Shown here one piece after another: positions 9,436 to 17,870 of a stretch of 64,000 bases of DNA (the stretch's first letter is position 1; each line of letters begins with the position of its first letter). The stretch is taken from assembly GCA_900323505.1 (NCBI GenBank), contig OOIN01000029.1, forward strand, positions 496,001 through 560,000, given 5' to 3'. This DNA comes from Ustilago trichophora (lineage: Eukaryota > Basidiomycota > Ustilaginomycetes > Ustilaginales > Ustilaginaceae). Position numbers and translations under genes: made by a program. The notes under the pieces are model-generated. The model did not search any database, had not been told where the DNA came from, and worked only from the letters and a program-made list of their open reading frames with translations.

Positions 9436-11010
9436 ATGAGGAATACGATCATCAATCTGAGTTCCGACAAGGAAATTGCATCTACCAGGCAGGCTCTCGA
9501 GCTCAAGGCTCACATCACCAATGGAGGAGAAGTTGAGGTTACGCGTATGGACGAAAAGGTAGATTCTGTTGATGTAGAAGTGGAAGATAAGGTAGGTGTT
9601 GTCATTTCGCTTGTATCAGAGGAGGATGATAACGATCGAGATCAACTTCAAGACCAAGTGATGCAAGGATCGGAAGTCCTTTCCCAATGTAAAACTGCCG
9701 AGGTCAGCCAGTGTCTTGCCAAAATTCGCACCGGCTTGAACACGATCGAGGACGAGCGAATTTTCGACGAAGCCATCACAAACTTTCATCGTCTTGTGAC
9801 TCTCCTCAGCAAGGAGCTCCCGGGTGTGGACCCGCATAAGCTTGCGGTATCGACAGATTTTCCGTCTGTCGCCGACGATGACCAGCATGCCCGGCGATTA
9901 ACGACGCAGACCACCGCTCCACCAGCTGTTCAACGACCATCTCGGCTACCACCATCACAGCGATCCCCAGCAGCGAGAGTCGTATGGAACGGAATAGCCA
10001 TATCAGCACCTGATTCTCCTGCTGATCGCATTCGACCAGCCTCCCATCGATCATCTCGTCTGCCGCCGCCATCACAGCGGTCGCCAACAGTAAAGGTTGC
10101 GTATAAAGGCCAAACGACCACTCCATCAACCCTGCTGGGCCTCACCATTGGCTCTGCAGCTCCTTCAAAAAAGAATAAGAAGAAGAAGTCGAAACACTTG
10201 CCAAATGGGAGGATGCGGAAGGATGGAATTCGGGGGGATCTTTCTCAATACCAACGTTCGCGGCGGCGGCGGTGGGCGATGAGCATGAATCTGAAGAATG
10301 TTGTAGAGAAGAAGAAGACGACGATGGAGGAGGAGGAGGCGGGGGAGGAAGTTGGGAGTGATGCCGATAGCGGTGATGGCTGGCTTGGGAGATGCAGAAA
10401 AAAGGGAACGCAGAAAACAATGACTATATGTAGACGGCTTGCTGGGTTTACACAGGACGATGATGCCGATGGCATTTGGTTTGGGACGAAGGGTACACAG
10501 AAGCGTATGACCGCGATTGGAAGCGGAGACGGGAACCGGGCCATGGGTCAGGATGTGTCTGTCAGGCTTCCCTCCTCGTCGAGCGCTGCTTCAAGCCTTG
10601 AGCCCAACCCTCGGAAACGCAAGCGTGCGTCATCCCCTCCTCCCCTCAACGAAGACACCGCCTCCAATCTTGAGGTGCATCACCCTGTTCGACTTGGCGG
10701 TGGCGGCCACATTTGGCGCAAGTTTCGAATCCCTCCGGATGCGCGCAACAACAGGTCCAAAGCGTCCGACTACCCGCGGATAGGGGAACCACTCGAGCCA
10801 GGCTTTGTCAAAGCCACCCAGTCGTGCACTCTATGCAGACAGTTGGGTATCTGGTGCACATACGGAGATGGAAAGAATCGCTATGATAAACCTCGTAGAG
10901 AAGAAATAGCACGATGCGATAGATGCGTTTCTCTTGGCAACTGCTGCTCCCACTTTAGCCTCAAAAGGAGCTACAAGAACCGACCCTTGCCGCATCCTCG
11001 AGGCCAATGA
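9436..11010 (+). CDS. Lineage-specific protein with C-terminal six-cysteine (Zn2Cys6-like) cluster
   Basis: Open 524-aa frame. Residues about 85-140 are helix-prone. Two related Pro/Ser/Arg segments (RLPPSQRSP near 170 and RLPPPSQRSP near 210) form an internal duplication. A Lys-rich stretch (KKNKKKKSK, about 240) could be a nuclear localisation signal, followed by an acidic run. The C-terminus carries C464-x2-C467-x6-C474-x19-C494-x2-C497-x5/6-C503/504. This matches the half-sites of a fungal Zn2Cys6 binuclear cluster (C-x2-C-x6-C ... C-x2-C-x6-C), but the connecting loop of 19 residues is longer than the usual 5-12. DNA binding is therefore plausible, not shown. The middle part (about 240-360) is so biased that an unrecognised intron or frameshift cannot be excluded. 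Confidence 0.6.
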   Translation: MRNTIINLSSDKEIASTRQALELKAHITNGGEVEVTRMDEKVDSVDVEVEDKVGVVISLVSEEDDNDRDQLQDQVMQGSEVLSQCKTAEVSQCLAKIRTGLNTIEDERIFDEAITNFHRLVTLLSKELPGVDPHKLAVSTDFPSVADDDQHARRLTTQTTAPPAVQRPSRLPPSQRSPAARVVWNGIAISAPDSPADRIRPASHRSSRLPPPSQRSPTVKVAYKGQTTTPSTLLGLTIGSAAPSKKNKKKKSKHLPNGRMRKDGIRGDLSQYQRSRRRRWAMSMNLKNVVEKKKTTMEEEEAGEEVGSDADSGDGWLGRCRKKGTQKTMTICRRLAGFTQDDDADGIWFGTKGTQKRMTAIGSGDGNRAMGQDVSVRLPSSSSAASSLEPNPRKRKRASSPPPLNEDTASNLEVHHPVRLGGGGHIWRKFRIPPDARNNRSKASDYPRIGEPLEPGFVKATQSCTLCRQLGIWCTYGDGKNRYDKPRREEIARCDRCVSLGNCCSHFSLKRSYKNRPLPHPRGQ

Positions 11011-11215
11011 CGCCATTCAGGACCTAGACGCGCACTCGTGTGTCGCGATGTGGTGGAAGCAGAATTGAAAAATTACACAGGGTGAAGCCAAGGGGCAAGG
11101 ATAGTATACAGACGTTGGTATGATGGTTGGGTCGATTCGAAAAGAAAAGATAAAGCAGCGTTTTGAGAATATGCCATCGACATCGTTGCAGGCTGCATGT
11201 ATATACTTGTATAGT

Positions 11216-11806
11216 TTATTCGATCTCGGCAGGTTCCGACATCTTTACAGCCTCTACGAAAGCCTTGTAATCAAACATCTTCCCCTGTTTATCCATAAAT
11301 GGACCACTCAACAATCTATCAATCTCGCCCTCCGACATTTTATCGCCTACCTGACTCAACCAGAACCTCAACTCCTGCGCATCGATTTTGCCTACATCCT
11401 TTTCATCGAAGCATTCAAACGCCTCGGTTAGCACCGTTTGATCGTCCAACTCTGCCAAATGTTCGCCGAACATGGTCAAAAACTGGGTGAAATTGACTCC
11501 TCCTCCGTTTAAAGAGGATTTAAAGTAGGAAGAAACGGCCGAGGGTGTGGAGGCAAGACCAAGATTGGAAAGCATGGAAGCCATGTCGGATTGGGTAATG
11601 AGACCGTCGGAATCGGTATCGATCATGTTGAAGGCCTCTTTGAAGCCGCTGATTTGTTTAGGGGAGAAGGCGGTGTAGAGGGCAGAGGAGGATTGGCGTG
11701 GATGATTGCCCATCTTGCGACCGGTGGAGGATTGGGAGGAAGAAGAGGCGGTGCCACCGTTGAGAAAGGCCGCTGCTGAAGAGGTTGCGGTTGATTGAGA
11801 TGCCAT
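11216..11806 (-). CDS. Myosin regulatory light chain (EF-hand protein)
   Basis: 196-aa EF-hand protein in one exon. After a Ser/Ala-rich N-terminal extension of about 45 residues, it matches myosin regulatory light chains: a candidate phospho-serine region (HPRQSSSALYTAF, aligned with the MLCK-site segment of the family), then FKEAFNMID and a first calcium loop D-T-D-S-D-G-L-I. Next come NFTQFLTMFGEHL and EAFECFDEKDVGKI. The first EF-hand keeps the acidic ligands, while the later ones look degenerate, as is usual for the family. It would bind the IQ motif of a type II (or type V) myosin and act in the cytokinetic ring and cell polarity. The regulatory assignment rests on the MID/LTMFG signature; a calmodulin-like or essential light chain is less likely. 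Confidence 0.85.
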   Translation of the reverse strand: MASQSTATSSAAAFLNGGTASSSSQSSTGRKMGNHPRQSSSALYTAFSPKQISGFKEAFNMIDTDSDGLITQSDMASMLSNLGLASTPSAVSSYFKSSLNGGGVNFTQFLTMFGEHLAELDDQTVLTEAFECFDEKDVGKIDAQELRFWLSQVGDKMSEGEIDRLLSGPFMDKQGKMFDYKAFVEAVKMSEPAEIE

Positions 11807-12383
11807 TTTTGCGATTTATTCTAGTGATGGTGGTGGTGATGTAGATGGGTGGCTCTTGGTGGTGATGAAAGCCGTAGACTCTTGCAGAGCTGCATGAGCG
11901 TGCATAAGAGCAGCACTCTCAAGTGTTGGTGTCGCTCCCTCTGCCAGAAACTCACAATCAGGGGCTGCCTGCCTAATTCAAATGACGGCAAAGTGCACTG
12001 TGGAGGGAACAACACCTTAGACTACAGGGGCGAGCTCTCTCACGTGCAGCCCTCCTCTAATTTTGCACGCGTCAGACAGTTGTAATCACACAGCGTTCTA
12101 ACAATTAAAAATTGTGAGCACGCGCCAGCCCGAAAAGTCTGGCAATTTTTTGGTTTTGACAGATTGCTTTTCTTGACAATCAACATACAGTACCTTTCGT
12201 CTTGAACCTCTTTCTCACCATCCCATCACAGCCATCCTCAAGATTTCACCCACCACAAAGACGGAGAGCGACGACATTCGAGGTAACGAGAGGTCCTGAA
12301 AACCTGGCTCTGACGAAGCGTGTTTTATAGACGTCGCGTCTTCTTCACTTGGCACTTCATTTCGCACTTTTGCGGGAGCAAAG
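11807..12383. other. Divergent promoter, light chain / POM34-like
   Basis: 577 bp between two start codons. It includes a (CAT/CCA)-like run next to the light-chain start (about 11823-11845), a TACAGTAC at 12186-12193 and an A/T-rich block at 12085-12180. No gene is recognisable. Confidence 0.5.
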
Positions 12384-13754
12384 ATGTTCCACAACGCTCC
12401 CTCATCTCCTGTTGGAGATGGCCGCAATACTGCTTCGTATGCATTTGCGACTCCCATACGTACCCCTTCAACGTCATCCTACCACAATTCAGGGTTTTCT
12501 TCGCAGGCTTTGACACCTTCTGCGTCTGATAAAGCTGTTCGGTTCCAGTCTCAGCCTTTCCCTCCACAGACGCAGCAGCAACAACAGCAGTCTTCGACAG
12601 CAACAGCGCTCACTCCGAACCGGGTTGGTGCTGTTTCAACCTCCAACTCCTCTTTGCAAGCTCAAAGCCAATCCCCACATCAGCAGCAAAAGCCCGTTTC
12701 TACCACTCCTTCGGCGTCCACTACCAGCACCATGCCAGCCACCCGCCCAGCATCCGTAGCTTCACCACCATCGATTGGGAATGGACCTTCTACCATAGCC
12801 CTCAGCAGGCGCGTAAAGTGGAACCTCGGCGCCCTGGCTTTACTCTGGATCCTTCCTGCGCTATCTAGCAAGCCACGAGACATATACTGGGCAATTCTCG
12901 ATCAGATCTACATGCACGTAGGGGGAGAAGCGGATGAGCTTGTGGATGGAATTATTGGGTGGATTATGTGGGCGATCAGTGTGGTTTTGCTCTTCAACGC
13001 TGTTGAAGCTGGAATTCTCATTCGTCGCTCTTCTTCTTCTTCTTCTTCCGCAGCATTAGCATCAGGACCGGCGCAAACAGCGCACACCACACCTCGGGCA
13101 GCAGCAAAGCAAGTTCCTTCGGAAGTGCTAGGAATGCATTCTCCACAAGTCGCAAAGTCGATCAATTTTGTTGCCGCCAGTCGACTTAAAGGTTCTCCCA
13201 AGACTAGGACTAGTAGTATCGGTGCTGGCTCGCCCATTTCACATTCACAGTCGCAGCATCAGAAGGGTAGAGTTTCACCCACTCAAGCTTCACCCACTGT
13301 AGACTATTCTCAATTTTCTCCTTCACTCCGACGCTCTAGCCCCATCACCTCTTCCTCACCCACTCACCACCATAACAATGCCGGATTCGGGTCAAGCAAC
13401 AGATTGTACACTCCCACCCCCAGTAACACAGGATTAGAGTATGGAATGGGTCTAGGAGGAGGAAATAATTCGTCCCCCTTGGCAGCTTTTAGAGCCAGAC
13501 ATACGTCCACTTCAAGAAACTCTCCTTCTCCTTCGAGCTTACGTGCTCGATCCATTACTCCTTCCTTGTCCAACGGTGGATTTGGAGAGAGGGATTTGAG
13601 CTTTGATGGTGTTGCAACAGCGGCAGAGCAAGATCAAAGTGTGCAAGAGGATGCTTTTTTGGGCGATGAAAGCTTTGAAGTCGACAGAGCGCTTAGAAGT
13701 TTACGTAGCTCAATGGGTGGTGGAGTTAGTTCTACCCCTGCGCCTTTTAGATAG
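12384..13754 (+). CDS. POM34: Putative nucleoporin POM34-like membrane protein
   Basis: 456-aa protein with Ser/Thr/Gln-rich tails on both sides of a short membrane core. The core has a basic lead-in (SRRVKWNLG, about residue 140), a first hydrophobic segment (ALALLWILPAL, about 148-160), a loop with DIYWAILDQIYMHVGG, and a second segment (IIGWIMWAISVVLLFNAVEAGILI, split here as about 188-213). Two closely spaced membrane spans flanked by disordered, serine-rich tails is the layout of the fungal Pom34 family, a ring nucleoporin working with Ndc1 and Pom152. The call rests on topology and composition, since primary sequence is poorly conserved in this family. An unrelated two-span protein is possible. 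Confidence 0.5.
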   Translation: MFHNAPSSPVGDGRNTASYAFATPIRTPSTSSYHNSGFSSQALTPSASDKAVRFQSQPFPPQTQQQQQQSSTATALTPNRVGAVSTSNSSLQAQSQSPHQQQKPVSTTPSASTTSTMPATRPASVASPPSIGNGPSTIALSRRVKWNLGALALLWILPALSSKPRDIYWAILDQIYMHVGGEADELVDGIIGWIMWAISVVLLFNAVEAGILIRRSSSSSSSAALASGPAQTAHTTPRAAAKQVPSEVLGMHSPQVAKSINFVAASRLKGSPKTRTSSIGAGSPISHSQSQHQKGRVSPTQASPTVDYSQFSPSLRRSSPITSSSPTHHHNNAGFGSSNRLYTPTPSNTGLEYGMGLGGGNNSSPLAAFRARHTSTSRNSPSPSSLRARSITPSLSNGGFGERDLSFDGVATAAEQDQSVQEDAFLGDESFEVDRALRSLRSSMGGGVSSTPAPFR

Positions 13755-13845
13755 ATGTAATTGTACGCATGGACGAGGTGAATGTGTTGATGACATCTAG
13801 GACAGCGTATCTTCCGTATGAACTTGTGTGTGTGCGTGTGTCAAG

Positions 13846-15273
13846 TTAGGCATCTTCCACTTCGATCTCGACCCCACTTTCCAGGGCTACACCGCCTTGG
13901 ATCGTTCCCATCGTAGTCACACCCTTTCCTGTAGTCGAAGAAGTCGGAATACCAAACCGTCTCTTAACCGCCAGTACTTCAGCTGGATCGCCCGTATTCT
14001 TTGTCAAATCATCCGAGATTTTCACCACTGGTCTATCCTCGACCGAATCCAACTTGATGACAATGTTCAACGGTCTACTCTTTTCTCCGTTTGCCGCTGC
14101 ATTTGCCTTTATGAAATCATTTGTGAAGCTCGTTCCGACGCCAAAGCCAGCGCCAATACCAATCTCTTTACTGTACTGTGCGAGTTCCAGACACCTCTCT
14201 ACATCGAGACCATCAGAGTAGATTACCACTTTGGTCATGGGATCGACGCCGATTTTTTTATACGCTTCGAGGGCTTTTTGGGCGAACGCCTTTGAATCAC
14301 CGGAATCCTGACGTAGCCCACGCCATCGTTTGGCGATCTCGACGCCGGATGGGTTGGTTAAAAGGTCGGCCCAGAATACATTGGTGGAGAATGTATCTGT
14401 AAGGGCGATGGTGAGATCGTGTGTGGGAGAGTTGGGAATAAAATCCGGGGGCGAATAGACGGAATCCCACAGTTGAAGGGCTTTGAGGTTGGAATGGGTG
14501 TAGCCTTGAAGCGCGGCGATTGCCATGGTCCATTCGTGAGCGACGGTGCCGATGGGTACGAGGTTGTACAACTGGGCAAAGTGGACATTTGAAGTTCCGA
14601 GTAGCTTGCCATTTCCAGCAGAGCTAGAGGTAGAGGACGAGGCATAAGAATCGCCAGAGATCAAACCCTCGAGCACAATCCGATGCGTTTGGTAGGATCT
14701 TCTTCGGCGAGTGCCAAATTCGGAATATCGAATACCGTTCGACGTAAGTCGTTCCGCTTTGGCCTTTGCCTGGTCAAACTGACCCTCCAAACTCCAATTT
14801 GTATCCACGATGCTGAAATACACTTCCGAGACAATAGCCATGAGGGGTACCTCGTAAAAGATGACATCCGACCAAACGCCTTCGACTCTCAAGCTCAAAT
14901 CTCCCCATGTTTGAGCGTCTTGATCCGTTGTTGAGGGCACAAACTCGACTCGAACCTGCGATTTGGGGTCGAATCGGAATCGCTCGAGATAGTCGAGGTA
15001 GTCGCTCCGCAAGTAGGGGCAGGTCGTTTCTAACCACTCACGTTCTTGGGGAGTGAGTTGGAGGTGGACAAGGTTGTGAATATGCGTGCGGATGAGATCG
15101 ACGGCGGGTCGGGTGAACTTCATGGTGGAGGCAGAGCGGTTGGTGAATTTGTATGCGACCCGAGTGGTAGGATAGTGACGGAGGACGGCTTGCTGCATGG
15201 TGAGTTTGTAGAGGTCCGTGTCGAGAATGCTCCTGATGGGAGGGGCTTCGGGCCCATCTTTGGTGGTGGACAT
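13846..15273 (-). CDS. NPT1: Nicotinate phosphoribosyltransferase
   Basis: Cytoplasmic/nuclear enzyme of the Preiss-Handler NAD salvage route: nicotinate plus PRPP plus ATP to nicotinate mononucleotide. The 475-aa product starts MSTTKDG and reaches the family motif SILDTDLYKLTMQQA at about residue 14, then YKFTNRS, SEFGTRRRRS (about 200), GTVAHEW, a RQDSGD phosphoribosyl-binding segment, YSDGLD, and GVGTSFTNDF near the C-terminus. All are diagnostic. The frame stays open to an upstream ATG at 15378, which would add 35 residues; fungal homologues begin only a few residues before SLLDTD, so I prefer the ATG at 15273. Tail-to-tail with the POM34-like gene (91 bp). Confidence 0.92.
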   Translation of the reverse strand: MSTTKDGPEAPPIRSILDTDLYKLTMQQAVLRHYPTTRVAYKFTNRSASTMKFTRPAVDLIRTHIHNLVHLQLTPQEREWLETTCPYLRSDYLDYLERFRFDPKSQVRVEFVPSTTDQDAQTWGDLSLRVEGVWSDVIFYEVPLMAIVSEVYFSIVDTNWSLEGQFDQAKAKAERLTSNGIRYSEFGTRRRRSYQTHRIVLEGLISGDSYASSSTSSSAGNGKLLGTSNVHFAQLYNLVPIGTVAHEWTMAIAALQGYTHSNLKALQLWDSVYSPPDFIPNSPTHDLTIALTDTFSTNVFWADLLTNPSGVEIAKRWRGLRQDSGDSKAFAQKALEAYKKIGVDPMTKVVIYSDGLDVERCLELAQYSKEIGIGAGFGVGTSFTNDFIKANAAANGEKSRPLNIVIKLDSVEDRPVVKISDDLTKNTGDPAEVLAVKRRFGIPTSSTTGKGVTTMGTIQGGVALESGVEIEVEDA

Positions 15274-15378
15274 GATTATGGGGCGTGCTCTCCAGTTAGG
15301 GATGGGGTAGAACTTGCTGTTTGAGATGATGGTCGGACTCACAAGAAGATGTGAGCTACGGTGTGGAGGCTTCGCCAT

Positions 15379-16036
15379 CCGTATTGTGTTGGTCTCGTTT
15401 CTGCAAGAAGCCGTTCCGATTCGAGTCAGCCGATTTTTACAACTTCAAATGTTAGACAATGGTACTAACATCTTACCCCAAATTCGCGTCAGTACCTTGG
15501 GCACTGTTTGCTCAACCAGGCACCGAAAGCCAAAAAAAAAAAGGGAAGGAAGCATCCAAGGCACAGACGCAGCACACACACACACCGAAGAGAATACAAA
15601 AGTCAGTGCCACATTCGCTTCAGTTTCAGTTTCCGCTGTGCACCGTTGTCACAAAATGCAGCCACCACAAGTTGTGAGTTGGTTTTGGTCTTTTGCCATC
15701 ATCCCACACTAACGGGTCCATCCGACAGCTTCCTTCTATCTCCATCACACGCAGCTACACACAAGCTCAGCAGTACACTATAGCACAGCACCGTGTATTT
15801 CGGAGTGCTACCGACAAGCAACTCAGCTTCGACTCAGCACCGCCTTATTTCAACACAAAAAGAACCCGAGGTTGCCAAAAGACGTCAAGGCTTTCACTCC
15901 CTCTCGACTCGGACGCAGCCTTCCGCACCGCCATCCTCAACTGGGATAGGGCGATGAGTGCGTAATCCTTTCTCCTAGCATCTACTGCGCGCATCTCTAT
16001 CGCACACACACGCACACATACACACACACGATCACC
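15379..16036. other. Divergent promoter, NPT1 / GT90
   Basis: 658 bp (763 bp if NPT1 starts at 15273). It contains an A-run near 15532, ACACAC tracts around 15573-15585 and just before the downstream start (about 16000-16030), and no recognisable gene. Confidence 0.5.
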
Positions 16037-17530
16037 ATGTCGGGCCTCTTCAACAAGTACGTCCGCGTACCGACGTCCAACACTCCCTTGCCATCCACCG
16101 TGTCCGATACCCGCTCCTCCTCCTCTTCCACCACCGGCTTTGGCCGCGCTCGAACACGTTGGGCCCTCATCCTTGCTGCCCTCGTCACCCTCCTCCTATT
16201 CTTCGGTCTCTCCTCCACCGACAGTACCACCACTTCCTCCTGGAAGGCAAAAGCGGGCGAATATGCCGGCAAGCTTCCCTGGAGCAGCACCAAATCTTCC
16301 TCCACCAAAACAGGCACAGGCTGGTCCAGCGTAACCGACGTCGACGGTTATGAATTCAATCGCTGGATCAACGGTTCCTCTCGAGGTGCTGACCTCAAAT
16401 ACGACTCTCCCTTCAACCCGGAGGATCTCACCCTCACCGAGGACGAGTGCGATACATTCTTTCCCGGGCTTTACAAGGAGCTTGATCGAAGTGTTGACTA
16501 CTATACCGAGCATCCTTTGACCGCAGAGTACCTCGATAAGGTCTGCGACGATGGAATCTGGTCCCATGCCCGAGTCGTCATTCATAATAATAGGGTCTAT
16601 CTCAAATACTTTCAACAGTCGGCTTTTACCCGAGTCAACAGTGCCCTCGCATTGCTCTTCCAATCCGTTGTCGGTTCAAGAGAAAAGCTGCCCGATGCAG
16701 AGTTTTGCCTGAGTGCAAATGACTGGGGTAGTATGGGCAAATTTTCGCTCGATAGGGCTCCGTATTTGGAAGATCTCTGGTTGATGCCCGACTATGGATT
16801 TTATTCATGGCCCGAGCCAGGGATTGGAAGCTACACGGAGCATAGGGAGAAAGTGTTGGAGGTGGAAAAGGCGCATCCTTGGGAGAACAAGATTCCCAAA
16901 CTCTTTTGGCGTGGTGCCATGGGCGTAGGAACTGCGGATCGAAAAGCGCTTCTCGCCGCTGCTGAAAACCACGAGTGGAACGACGTGAAACCTTTAGATT
17001 GGGGCAATCGTCAAGGTTTTGTCACCATGGAAGATCACTGCAAGTGGAAGTTTCACGCTTTCCCAGAAGGCATGACGTACTCGGGACGTTTGCGATACCT
17101 TCAAAATTGTCGCTCTGTCATTGTCACGCACGAACCACGATGGATTCAGCATTGGACCCATTTGTACAATGCTGATCCTGAATCTCCGGATCAAAACATT
17201 GTATTTGTTCCCGAATACAAGGGCGATGAACCGGGGACAGAGGTTGAAGATGATAGAGGAAATGTGTTTAGGGACACAACTTGGATGAGGTTGCCCGAGG
17301 TAATGGATGAATTGTTGAAGGATGATGCAAGGGCTAAGAGAATTGCTGATAATCAATGGAGCTTTTTTAGGGAGAGATACGTTAGTCCCGCAAGTGCGGC
17401 TTGTTATTGGAGAAAGGCTATCAAGAAATACTCGCAGGTTCAGCAGTTTAGCGTAAATTATACAGGTACAGAGACTAGTTATGAAAGCTTTCTACTTTTG
17501 GGTAACAGGTTGAAAGGTATTGCAGAGTGA
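16037..17530 (+). CDS. CAP10/GT90-family glycosyltransferase, type II membrane protein
   Basis: 497-aa protein. A short cytosolic tail is followed by one membrane anchor (RWALILAALVTLLLFFGL, about residues 42-60) and a Ser/Thr-rich stem, the architecture of a Golgi type II glycosyltransferase. The lumenal domain (about 170-440) has the CAP10/GT90 landmarks: PDYGFYSWPEP, KIPKLFWRGAMGVGTADR, a KWKFHAFPEGMTYSGRLRY-like nucleotide-sugar segment, and CRSVIVTHEPRWIQHW. Characterised basidiomycete members (Cryptococcus Cap10/Cxt1 group) transfer xylose or related pentoses; the donor here is unknown. Tail-to-tail with KGD1. Confidence 0.87.
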   Translation: MSGLFNKYVRVPTSNTPLPSTVSDTRSSSSSTTGFGRARTRWALILAALVTLLLFFGLSSTDSTTTSSWKAKAGEYAGKLPWSSTKSSSTKTGTGWSSVTDVDGYEFNRWINGSSRGADLKYDSPFNPEDLTLTEDECDTFFPGLYKELDRSVDYYTEHPLTAEYLDKVCDDGIWSHARVVIHNNRVYLKYFQQSAFTRVNSALALLFQSVVGSREKLPDAEFCLSANDWGSMGKFSLDRAPYLEDLWLMPDYGFYSWPEPGIGSYTEHREKVLEVEKAHPWENKIPKLFWRGAMGVGTADRKALLAAAENHEWNDVKPLDWGNRQGFVTMEDHCKWKFHAFPEGMTYSGRLRYLQNCRSVIVTHEPRWIQHWTHLYNADPESPDQNIVFVPEYKGDEPGTEVEDDRGNVFRDTTWMRLPEVMDELLKDDARAKRIADNQWSFFRERYVSPASAACYWRKAIKKYSQVQQFSVNYTGTETSYESFLLLGNRLKGIAE

Positions 17531-17870
17531 AGATTCTTGCGACTTTTATTTATATATATTTGGTTTGCAATTGTATGTTTTTGGTTACTATCGTGTTGGT
17601 CTCGGTTCGAATCGTGAATAGTGCACATACTGATGCGGTTCTCAACGATCCGACGTTTTTATCTGACAAGACACATGACTTGCTCGTACAAAGACTTCAC
17701 TCCAAAAATGACATTATAAAGTTATGGGAAAGAAAGAATCTCGGATTGGCGATGCTAAAAAACAAAAAAAGAAGGCGGGTTTTCACCAAAAAAAAACAGT
17801 ACACCGTATATTTTCTTCTTCTTGTTCTTCTTCTTATTCTAGGAGCAACAGCAAACTCATCCATCTTATC
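17531..17870. other. Convergent 3' intergenic region
   Basis: 340 bp shared 3' region of the GT90 and KGD1 genes. It is A/T-rich with A-runs (17760-17800) and a pyrimidine run (about 17813-17837). GGTTCGAATC at 17604-17613 resembles a tRNA B box but no cloverleaf surrounds it. Confidence 0.5.

Noticed and set aside
17604..17613. tRNA B-box-like GGTTCGAATC
   Set aside because: No matching A box, anticodon stem or acceptor stem can be drawn around it; the flanks are A/T-rich 3' untranslated sequence.
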